NCBI GenBank assembly: GCA_051871275.1
Contig: JBJECR010000120.1
Span: 1 to 7,359 of the forward strand
Source: CAJUPY01 sp051871275
GTDB lineage: Bacteria > Bacteroidota > Bacteroidia > Bacteroidales > Muribaculaceae
Length of the DNA stretch: 7,359 bases
Reading direction: 5' to 3'
Part shown: positions 1 through 5,802 of the stretch, piece by piece
How positions within the stretch are numbered: position 1 is the stretch's first letter
Layout: the number at the start of each line of letters is the position of its first letter
Notes under the pieces: generated by a model
Database searches by the model: none
Told to the model about the DNA's origin: nothing
The model's input: the letters and a program-made list of their open reading frames with translations, nothing else
Position numbers and translations under genes: made by a program

Positions 1-42
1 CCTTAATATCAGTATATTTCCAGGTATGTGTTAAATTTTTTA

Positions 43-72
43 CCGGACACTTGTGAGTCCGACAAGTCCGAC
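43..72. repeat. Short direct/inverted repeat, TCCGAC motif
   Basis: AGTCCGAC occurs at 56-63 and again at 65-72, a 9-base period. The same stretch can fold: CGGA plus CTTGT near 44-54 pairs with ACAAG plus TCCG at 62-70, leaving a small bulge. It lies about 60 bases past the stop codon of the minus-strand protease. On the minus strand the bases that follow are A-rich rather than T-rich, so it is not a textbook intrinsic terminator. It could be a piece of a dispersed repeat; copy number in a genome is unknown from here. Confidence 0.4.
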
Positions 73-93
73 TTTTGATTCCTGACCGATTTA

Positions 94-129
94 GCCGTGG
101 CAAGCCACGGCATTACAGTTTGGTGTAAT
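94..129 (-). terminator. Hairpin pair downstream of the subtilase, possible terminator
   Basis: GCCGTGG (94-100) and CCACGGC (105-111) form a perfect 7-bp GC-rich stem with loop CAAG. Next to it ATTACA (112-117) and TGTAAT (124-129) form a second 6-bp inverted repeat. The minus-strand protease stops at 133, so both hairpins lie just after its 3' end and could end its transcript or protect it. No run of T follows the stem on the minus strand, so Rho-independent termination is only a possibility. Confidence 0.4.
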
Positions 130-132
130 CCC

Positions 133-2328
133 TTACTTGATTACGATTTTCTGAGTGAAGTGAGCGTTGTCGGCTTTGACTTCGAGGACGTAGATGCCGG
201 AGGCGAGGTCTGAAGCGTCAAGGTTGCCTTCGTTACCTTCAAAGGCGGCGGATTTCACTGCGGAGCCTGAGAGGTTGTAAAGTGTGGCATTGAAGTGGTT
301 CACGCCGGCGAGGAAGACATCGTAGTTCTTGCTGCCTGTAGGATTCACGATAAGACGCATATCTTCGTCTGCAAACACTTCGCCAACGCCGCCAAGTCCG
401 AGGACTTCTCTCACGGCATCAAGAGCGTTTATTTTGCCTGCACCCCACTGGATAGGATTGCCGGCGTTTACGTATTCATCTTTAGTGGCTGTTTTCATCA
501 TAATTTCGCGGATTTCCTCTACGGTGAGAGTCGGGTCAGCCTGGAGCATAAGGCAGGCAACACCTGTGATGAACGGAGCAGCCATAGACGTTCCGACATT
601 CGGTCCCCAATAGCTGTTTTTGCCGTTTGAAGTGACAAGACCGCAAACATTTGTTTCATTGAGTCCGGTGCTATTATAATAATATGTGTTGAAGGCAGAG
701 ATTACGCCAACACCCGGAGCTGTGATGTGTGGGAGTTTTCTGCCGTCCATTGTATGTCCGTATGAAGAGAAATCGGCTACATCGTATTGGTCATATCCCG
801 GATAGTGGAAAGGACCGTCAGTTAGGCAGAGCCAATTTTTACGAGCATTGTAAGCACCCACCACTATAACGTTTTTTCCGCAAGCATTGTCGCTGATAGT
901 TTCTTCACCGGTACCGTCATCGTAGCCTGCAAGGTCTAAGTTGCTGAATTCCAGTGAAGTAGTGGCAAGCATGGTTTTGCCTGCAGAAGACTTCACGGTG
1001 AATAGCGGCACGATATCGTTTGAAGCATTTGTGGAAGTGTTGCGCGTGTAGTTGCAACTAATGGTAACGTATGAGCAATTATTGTTTCCATCCACCCCTA
1101 CATAAAAAGAGATAGCACTGTTTGATGTGAATGCTTTATTGAAGTCTGCCAGGTGGGGGTAAGTAGTATAGTCTGTTCCGGCGTATGTCACGCTTTTAGT
1201 GATATCTACAGTGCTGAGAATCTTACCGGTGCTTTTTTGGTAAAAACTCATCTGAGCTGTCAATGTGCTATTATCATTAATCCAGAACTGAGCGGAACCG
1301 GAGACGGAAGTTTTGTCCGGAGTGATGAAAGTCTTGATAGAAGTGTTTCCGGAAGACAAAGTTTTGCGGATAGAGCATTTACGGTCTGCATCATTACCTG
1401 CAGCGAAAACAATCACGGCATCTTTAGCCAGTTCGTCCATAGAGCGACACATAGTAATAGAGCCGTCGTGCGGACCCATGACGTGTCCGAAAGAACAGTT
1501 GATAGCCACAGGTTTGCCTTCAGATTTGGCGTAGTCTATAATTTTTTTGACGTAAGAGATGATTGTGCCTTCCGTGAGTTCACCGCCTGCGAGTGCAATG
1601 TCTGCTTTAGGAGCAACACCGCCGAAAGGAATAGTTCCGGCAACCTTAGATATTTTTTGCTGTCCGAGAATGGTTTTATATCCGCCGATATATCCGCTTT
1701 GTCCGTCAATACCTGCTATAATTCCCGCCACGTGTGTGCCGTGAGTGGAAGAAGTTTTGTCTGTTGTGGCATTTGCCATATTGTCCGGTGTGTATTCAAT
1801 ACCGGTGGTTGTATTGTAATAGCGTTTGATGCGGTACGTAGAGCCGTCTTCATCGCGGAATGCGGCATGGTTCGGGTCAATACCGGAGTCGTATGCAGCG
1901 GCAATAACGCCTTCACCGTTAAAAGCCTTGGGAAGTCCGCCTTCACCTGTATGCACTACGTCAACACTTGCATCTGCCGTAGCCACGTCAAGGCAAGGCT
2001 CGAAAACCGTGCCGAATGAAATATAGTTCACTGCATCAAGTTCCGCAAGTTTGTTCACGTTATCCACAGCGATATCCACCACGACATATTTGCCGCCGAT
2101 AACGCAGTCGATGTTGTATCCTTCCAGGTCTGCTTCAGTAGCCCCGTCACTGAGAGTGACAATAGCTTTCACTATTTCCGGTGCACGGACAGACATCAGT
2201 TTCTCGTTTGAAAGTTGGCGTTCCAGCCTTACGCGTTCCATATAGGCTTCGCCATTAGGGCTGATTTTGCTCTGAGCGGCGGCAGAAAAGCCAATCAAGA
2301 GTGCTAATCCGAGTAAAGTAGATTTCAT
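133..2328 (-). CDS. Secreted subtilisin-family (S8) serine protease with T9SS sorting domain
   Basis: A 731-residue extracellular or surface-attached serine endopeptidase. Residues 1-19 are a signal peptide (basic start, hydrophobic core, cleavage near AAAQ-S). Residues about 45-125 resemble a propeptide. The catalytic triad is intact: Asp147 in YDSGID, His196 in HGTHVAG, Ser581 in GTSMAAP; the oxyanion Asn312 is in AAGND. Between Asn312 and about residue 480 is a beta-rich, Ser/Thr/Asn-rich insertion that splits the catalytic domain, as in other large subtilases. Residues about 658-731 match a type A T9SS C-terminal domain, with short beta strands and the ending QKIVIK, so export to the periplasm by Sec and then across the outer membrane by type IX secretion is expected. 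The physiological substrate is not evident. It stands alone and is divergent from pgi. The start is ATG with the signal peptide directly after it; no clear Shine-Dalgarno sequence is present. Confidence 0.95.
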   Translation of the reverse strand: MKSTLLGLALLIGFSAAAQSKISPNGEAYMERVRLERQLSNEKLMSVRAPEIVKAIVTLSDGATEADLEGYNIDCVIGGKYVVVDIAVDNVNKLAELDAVNYISFGTVFEPCLDVATADASVDVVHTGEGGLPKAFNGEGVIAAAYDSGIDPNHAAFRDEDGSTYRIKRYYNTTTGIEYTPDNMANATTDKTSSTHGTHVAGIIAGIDGQSGYIGGYKTILGQQKISKVAGTIPFGGVAPKADIALAGGELTEGTIISYVKKIIDYAKSEGKPVAINCSFGHVMGPHDGSITMCRSMDELAKDAVIVFAAGNDADRKCSIRKTLSSGNTSIKTFITPDKTSVSGSAQFWINDNSTLTAQMSFYQKSTGKILSTVDITKSVTYAGTDYTTYPHLADFNKAFTSNSAISFYVGVDGNNNCSYVTISCNYTRNTSTNASNDIVPLFTVKSSAGKTMLATTSLEFSNLDLAGYDDGTGEETISDNACGKNVIVVGAYNARKNWLCLTDGPFHYPGYDQYDVADFSSYGHTMDGRKLPHITAPGVGVISAFNTYYYNSTGLNETNVCGLVTSNGKNSYWGPNVGTSMAAPFITGVACLMLQADPTLTVEEIREIMMKTATKDEYVNAGNPIQWGAGKINALDAVREVLGLGGVGEVFADEDMRLIVNPTGSKNYDVFLAGVNHFNATLYNLSGSAVKSAAFEGNEGNLDASDLASGIYVLEVKADNAHFTQKIVIK

Positions 2329-2419
2329 AATAAATAATGTATTATAGATGTTTTTAATTTTTCTTGGAAAAATGTAAAGAAAAAAAGTAAAGAAAAATCA
2401 CTTTTAGCAGTATTCACGG

Positions 2420-2427
2420 CAAAGTTA
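2420..2427 (-). promoter_or_regulatory. Putative -7 box for the subtilase gene
   Basis: On the minus strand this reads TAACTTTG, a full match to the Bacteroidota -7 consensus TAnnTTTG. It gives a leader of roughly 80 bases before the protease ATG. I see no convincing TTTG at -33. The leader contains GTAAAGAAAAA twice (2374 and 2387 on the plus strand, 13-base period), making an unusually pyrimidine-rich 5' UTR on the minus strand. Confidence 0.6.
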
Positions 2428-2470
2428 CGCTTTTTTTACGTTAAACAGCCATTTTTTCACATAAAATTTG

Positions 2471-2478
2471 TAAATTTG
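2471..2478 (+). promoter_or_regulatory. Putative -7 box for pgi
   Basis: TAAATTTG matches TAnnTTTG and lies 35 bases before the pgi start codon, so the leader would be about 25-30 bases. There is no clear -33 TTTG. It sits about 45 bases from the oppositely oriented -7 box of the protease, so the two genes share one compact divergent promoter region. Confidence 0.6.
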
Positions 2479-2513
2479 CACCATAATCAAAAATTTCAAC
2501 GTTATTTTTTAAT

Positions 2514-3851
2514 ATGAAAAATATTAATATTGATGTCAAAGATGTGCTCGGCACAGTTAGCCTTGAAGCCATCAATTCTTACAGTGCAAAGGCAGCAGAT
2601 TCTCTCCGTATGCTCCACGACGGCACAGGTGCCGGAAACGATTTTTTGGGTTGGGTAAACCTTCCTTCCGAAACAGACACTTCACTCCTTGATGATATTG
2701 CAGCAACTGCAGAAAGCCTCCGCAACTCTTGCGAAGCGGTAGTGGCTATAGGTATCGGTGGCAGCTACCTTGGTGCTAAAGCCGTGATAGAAGCCCTTTC
2801 GGACAGTTTTGCAGCATACAAAAAGGCAGAAGGTCCCGTGCTCCTCTTTGCAGGTCAAAACATAGGCGAAGACTATCTCTATGAGCTTTCTTCCTACCTC
2901 AAAGACAAAAAATACGGAATTATCGTGATTTCCAAATCCGGTACAACAACCGAGCCGGCTATTGCATTCCGCATGCTCAAAGAGCAACTTGAAGCACAAA
3001 TCGGCAAAGCTGAAGCATCACGTCGCATCGTGGCTATCACAGATGCAAAACGCGGTGCACTCCGCCAGCTCGCAACGGAAGAAGGCTACAAAACATACGT
3101 TATCGCAGACAATGTGGGCGGTCGCTTCTCCGTCCTCTCACCTGTGGGACTTCTGCCGATAGCAGTAGCCGGATTTGATATCCGCAAACTCGTGGAAGGC
3201 GCTCGCAATATGCAAAAAGCCACTGCACAAGACACTGAAGAAAACATTGCAATGCTTTACGCCAAAACACGTAATGCACTCTATAACTCAGGAAAGAAAA
3301 TTGAAATCTTAGTTAACTATAATCCGAAACTTCACTACTTCTCTGAATGGTGGAAACAGCTCTACGGCGAATCCGAAGGTAAAGACCATAAAGGTATTTT
3401 CCCTGCATCCGTAGATAACTCTACGGACCTTCACTCTATGGGACAGTGGATTCAAGACGGCGAACGTACTATCTTCGAGACTGTTATCTCCGTTTTGAAC
3501 CAGAAGCACAACGTTGCTATCCCTTCCGATGAAGCGAACCTCGACGGACTGAACTATATTGCAAACCGCCGCGTTGACGAAGTAAACAAGATGGCGGAAC
3601 TCGGCACACGCATTGCACACGTTGACGGTGGAGTGCCAAACATCCGTATCACCATCGATTCTCTCTGTGAAGAATGTCTTGGAGAACTTATTTATTTCTT
3701 TGAAAAGGCTTGTGGCATAAGCGGTTACATCCTCGGTGTGAACCCATTCAACCAGCCGGGCGTGGAAGACTACAAACGCAATATGTTTGCCCTCCTCGCA
3801 AAGCCCGGTTATGAAAAGGAAACCGAAGCTATCCGTGCCAGACTTTCATAA
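2514..3851 (+). CDS. pgi: Glucose-6-phosphate isomerase
   Basis: Cytoplasmic enzyme interconverting glucose 6-phosphate and fructose 6-phosphate, joining glycolysis, gluconeogenesis and sugar-phosphate supply. The 445 residues fit the short bacterial form of the family. Two SIS (sugar isomerase) folds are marked by AIGIGGSYLGAKA (78-90) and the phosphate-binding VISKSGTTTEP (138-148). Both family signatures are present: DNVGGRFSVLSPVG (199-212) and GYILGVNPFNQPGVEDYK (404-421). Catalytic residues can be assigned by motif: Glu286 in GESEGK, His307 in TDLHSMGQ, Lys421 in GVEDYK. Nothing is missing or broken. It is monocistronic: its own promoter lies upstream and a strong terminator about 95 bases after the stop. 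The start is ATG after an AT-rich leader, with no evident Shine-Dalgarno, as is usual in this phylum. Confidence 0.98.
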   Translation: MKNINIDVKDVLGTVSLEAINSYSAKAADSLRMLHDGTGAGNDFLGWVNLPSETDTSLLDDIAATAESLRNSCEAVVAIGIGGSYLGAKAVIEALSDSFAAYKKAEGPVLLFAGQNIGEDYLYELSSYLKDKKYGIIVISKSGTTTEPAIAFRMLKEQLEAQIGKAEASRRIVAITDAKRGALRQLATEEGYKTYVIADNVGGRFSVLSPVGLLPIAVAGFDIRKLVEGARNMQKATAQDTEENIAMLYAKTRNALYNSGKKIEILVNYNPKLHYFSEWWKQLYGESEGKDHKGIFPASVDNSTDLHSMGQWIQDGERTIFETVISVLNQKHNVAIPSDEANLDGLNYIANRRVDEVNKMAELGTRIAHVDGGVPNIRITIDSLCEECLGELIYFFEKACGISGYILGVNPFNQPGVEDYKRNMFALLAKPGYEKETEAIRARLS

Positions 3852-3946
3852 ATCTTTCTCCAAGCCGGAGCTTAGAGCATATTTAAACCACCTTTAATAA
3901 ACAAGCTCTCAAGCCCCCAACAAATACCGATTAAACACATTATCAT

Positions 3947-3984
3947 AGTTCCTGTCGTCCTGAAGGATAGCAGGAACTTTTTTT
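3947..3984 (+). terminator. Intrinsic terminator after pgi
   Basis: AGTTCCTG (3947-3954) pairs with CAGGAACT (3971-3978). The interior continues the stem through G-U pairs and one mismatch to TCC/GGA closed by a TGAA loop (3961-3964). Seven T residues follow at 3978-3984. Stem, tight loop and T-run together make a classic Rho-independent terminator on the plus strand, and it separates pgi from the porin gene. Confidence 0.9.
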
Positions 3985-4016
3985 ATGGGCTTATCTTGCA
4001 TTTTAGCTGTTTTATC

Positions 4017-4042
4017 TATGGAATTATGACCATAAAATATGG
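4017..4042. promoter_or_regulatory. TATGG/CCATA repeated half-sites upstream of the porin promoter
   Basis: TATGG (4017-4021), CCATA (4030-4034) and TATGG (4038-4042) make an inverted then direct arrangement of one 5-base half-site, 40-65 bases upstream of the -7 box of the FadL-type gene. The position fits a regulator binding site, but the half-sites are short and AT-rich, so chance is a real alternative. Confidence 0.25.
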
Positions 4043-4081
4043 AAAATAGGACAAAAATTAGGTAGATTGGTAAAAAAGTCG

Positions 4082-4089
4082 TACCTTTG
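4082..4089 (+). promoter_or_regulatory. Putative -7 box for the FadL-type porin gene
   Basis: TACCTTTG is a full match to TAnnTTTG, 29 bases before the ATG at 4119. The region at -33 has only a weak TTAG-like match. With the terminator at 3984 this marks the porin gene as an independent transcription unit. Confidence 0.65.
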
Positions 4090-4118
4090 CGGCTGAATTA
4101 AACCAATACGATATATTA

Positions 4119-5456
4119 ATGAAAAAAATTACAGCATTTTTCGCAGCGATTGCGACAACATTTTCTCTCTATGCAGAGGGCTATCAAGTAAATTCTCTCA
4201 GTGCACGCCAAAATGGTATGGGACATACCGGCACGGCACTTAAACTTGGTGCGGAAAGTATGATTTTTAACCCTGCAGGTATGGGTTTCCTTGACAAAAA
4301 GGTGGATTTTAACGGTTCTTTTACTGCTATCATGGCAACTTGCAAGGCTGTTACCCCGGATGGCAAGGAGTTTAAGACTGATAATCCTGCAAGTACTCCA
4401 TTGAGCTTTAACCTTGGTTTTTCTATTTATGATAACCTTAAAGCGGGCGTTTCTTTTTATACTCCTTACGGCAGCAATATCAACTGGACAGACAACTGGG
4501 CAGGTGCTCTGCTGAACCAAAAGGTTAAACTTTCGGTTTATACAGTTCAGCCTACTGCTGCATGGCGTATTCTGCCAAATTTTTCCATAGGTGCAGGTCT
4601 TATGATTTCATGGGGAACTGTTGACCTCAATAAGGGTCTTATCTCTCCTGTGACTTTTGACAATCTGGTTATGCCGCAGACGGGAATGGATTTCCGCTTC
4701 GGTGATATTGTTCCGGCTTCCGTGAACCTGAAGGGTACTGCAAATGTAACTCTGGGCTACAATGTGGGTGTGATGTATGACGTGAATTCTCAGATTTCTC
4801 TCGGTCTTAACTATCGCTCCAAGATGATGATGACTGTTGATGCCGGTGATGCTCGTGTGACTTACGCTAATGAGCTTGCCAAGCAGGTGCTTGAAAGCCG
4901 TGTTGGACTTATAGATAAGGCTCAGTTCACAGCAGAGATGCCGTGCGTGTCTATCCTTAATTTTGGTGTAAGCTACAAGCCTGTCAGCCGCCTCACACTT
5001 GCCGCCGATATCCAATATTCTTTTTGGAAGCAGTATAAGAACCTGGATATCAACTTCCTGAGTGAACACCTTGCTGCATTTAACCAGCATATTGAAAAGA
5101 ACTATAAGAATTCTTTCACTTATCACCTAGGTGCACAGTATGCTCTGACAAATCGCTTTGACCTCCGTGCGGGTCTTATGATAGACACTGCTCCTATGCG
5201 TGAGGATTGCTATAATCCGGAAACTCCGGGTATGACAAAGCTTGAGCCGACAGTTGGTCTTTCTTTCCGCCCGGTAAGCAATTTCTCTATTGATTTCTCT
5301 ATGCTTTACGTTGCCGGTCTTGGTCGTGACAATGCTTCTTGCACATACGAGGATCTTCTCCTCAAGTCTGCGGGTGCTCCATGTGTTCAGAAATTTACTG
5401 CAGACTATACTCTGCATGCGTTCTGCCCTTCCATAGGTGTTTCATATCGCTTCTAA
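4119..5456 (+). CDS. OmpP1/FadL-family outer membrane transport protein
   Basis: A 445-residue beta-barrel expected to let hydrophobic or aromatic molecules, such as long-chain fatty acids, cross the outer membrane. Residues 1-19 are a signal peptide (MKK start, hydrophobic core, cut near YA-EG). The mature N-terminus, EGYQVNSLSARQNGMG with GTALKLGAESMIFNPAGM following (to residue 55), is the typical FadL N-terminal plug segment including the conserved NPAG. YTPYGSNINW followed by WAGALL (about 114-132) is another family hallmark. The rest is alternating amphipathic strands, and the protein ends in VSYRF, the aromatic C-terminal residue used by BAM-inserted barrels. Length is normal for the family. 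No acyl-CoA synthetase or other fatty-acid gene is adjacent, so the substrate is not shown. The gene has its own promoter and a hairpin after its end. Confidence 0.92.
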   Translation: MKKITAFFAAIATTFSLYAEGYQVNSLSARQNGMGHTGTALKLGAESMIFNPAGMGFLDKKVDFNGSFTAIMATCKAVTPDGKEFKTDNPASTPLSFNLGFSIYDNLKAGVSFYTPYGSNINWTDNWAGALLNQKVKLSVYTVQPTAAWRILPNFSIGAGLMISWGTVDLNKGLISPVTFDNLVMPQTGMDFRFGDIVPASVNLKGTANVTLGYNVGVMYDVNSQISLGLNYRSKMMMTVDAGDARVTYANELAKQVLESRVGLIDKAQFTAEMPCVSILNFGVSYKPVSRLTLAADIQYSFWKQYKNLDINFLSEHLAAFNQHIEKNYKNSFTYHLGAQYALTNRFDLRAGLMIDTAPMREDCYNPETPGMTKLEPTVGLSFRPVSNFSIDFSMLYVAGLGRDNASCTYEDLLLKSAGAPCVQKFTADYTLHAFCPSIGVSYRF

Positions 5457-5463
5457 AAGTTAA

Positions 5464-5518
5464 GCAAAGTCATATACGACTTAGAGCCTTTGCAAAATGA
5501 GCAAAATCTATACGACTT
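5464..5518 (+). repeat. Imperfect direct repeat of about 18 bases after the porin gene
   Basis: The stretch at 5464-5482 and that at 5501-5518 both start GCAAA and end TATACGACTT; they differ by one substitution and one base of length. The first copy also contains its own inverted repeat AAGTC (5467-5471) / GACTT (5478-5482). The second copy runs into the right arm of the hairpin at 5493-5529, so the duplication offers competing folds. Confidence 0.6.
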
Positions 5519-5529
5519 TGCTCATTTTG
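5493..5529 (+). terminator. 13-bp perfect hairpin after the porin gene
   Basis: CAAAATGAGCAAA (5493-5505) and TTTGCTCATTTTG (5517-5529) are exact reverse complements around an 11-base loop, 36 bases past the porin stop codon. It is the likely 3' end of that transcript. The right arm is itself T-rich, but only TTGT follows, so termination efficiency is uncertain; because the stem is a perfect palindrome it could also act on minus-strand transcription. Confidence 0.7.
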
Positions 5530-5547
5530 TTGTATATCAGTTTCTTA

Positions 5548-5590
5548 CCCCGGGTAGCGGCGTCGGCTTCGCCTCTTCCGCAACCCGGGG
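5548..5590. repeat. GC-rich inverted repeat with CCCCGGGT ends
   Basis: CCCCGGGT (5548-5555) pairs exactly with ACCCGGGG (5583-5590). After one mismatched pair the stem continues GCGG (5557-5560) with CCGC (5578-5581), and the loop has a small GGC-TTC-GCC hairpin. It is strikingly GC-rich in an AT-rich gap. Its base composition and symmetry suggest a dispersed intergenic palindrome rather than part of either neighbouring gene. It may also work as a structural barrier or terminator; no T-run follows. Confidence 0.6.
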
Positions 5591-5603
5591 ATAACAGATT
5601 GCC

Positions 5604-5623
5604 GCAAGCTCCACCGAGCTTGC
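5604..5623. repeat. Second hairpin, GCAAGCT / AGCTTGC
   Basis: GCAAGCT (5604-5610) and AGCTTGC (5617-5623) are exact reverse complements around the 6-base loop CCACCG. It lies between the GC-rich inverted repeat and the 33-bp repeat array, so three kinds of repeat structure stand within about 210 bases. Confidence 0.6.
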
Positions 5624-5636
5624 ATCTTGACGTTTT

Positions 5637-5753
5637 TTTATAGGAAAACGCAGTAAAAATGGGGTGAAATTTATAGGAAAACGCAGTAAAATTGGGGTAG
5701 AATTTATAGGAAAACGCAGTAAAATTGGGGTGAAATTTATAGGAAAACGCAGT
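5637..5753. repeat. 33-bp tandem repeat array, 3.5 copies
   Basis: Units start at 5637, 5670, 5703 and 5736, exactly 33 bases apart; the fourth is cut at 18 bases. The first 18 bases of each unit, TTTATAGGAAAACGCAGT, are identical in all four. The remaining 15 bases (AAAATTGGGGTGAAA type) vary at three positions. The array therefore reads as four conserved 18-bp cores with three 15-bp linkers, an iteron-like layout. The last core ends 19 bases before the -7 box of the ATPase gene, where the -33 element would be. A binding site series for a regulator, perhaps the ATPase itself, is a reasonable inference; recombination or a fragment of a dispersed repeat are alternatives. Read on the minus strand the 33-base period keeps frame and would give an 11-residue repeat (LRFPINFTPIL type). 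Confidence 0.9.
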
Positions 5754-5772
5754 TTTTTGCGAAAAAAAGTAT

Positions 5773-5780
5773 TATCTTTG
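5773..5780 (+). promoter_or_regulatory. Putative -7 box for the ATPase/DUF4143 gene
   Basis: TATCTTTG matches TAnnTTTG and lies only 22 bases before the ATG at 5803, so the transcript would have a leader of about 15 bases. No standard -33 TTTG is at the usual distance; the end of the last 33-bp repeat core occupies that place, which suggests that a factor bound to the repeats could control or replace -33 recognition. Confidence 0.6.
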
Positions 5781-5802
5781 CAGTGCTTAAAATGCTGTAA
5801 AT

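Noticed and set aside
1153..2019. 288-codon plus-strand reading frame opposite the protease
   Set aside because: It is antisense to an intact subtilase with all catalytic motifs, and its predicted protein shows no recognisable domain.
3868..3908. GAGCTT / AAGCTC inverted repeat after pgi
   Set aside because: Only 6 bp with a 29-base loop, and a far better terminator lies just downstream.
4116..4520. 134-codon minus-strand reading frame opposite the porin gene
   Set aside because: It overlaps the signal peptide and conserved N-terminal part of the FadL-type protein and has no family features of its own.
5637..5753. CRISPR array
   Set aside because: The stretches between the 18-bp cores are nearly identical to one another and only 15 bases long, so they are not unique spacers, and no cas gene is in the window.
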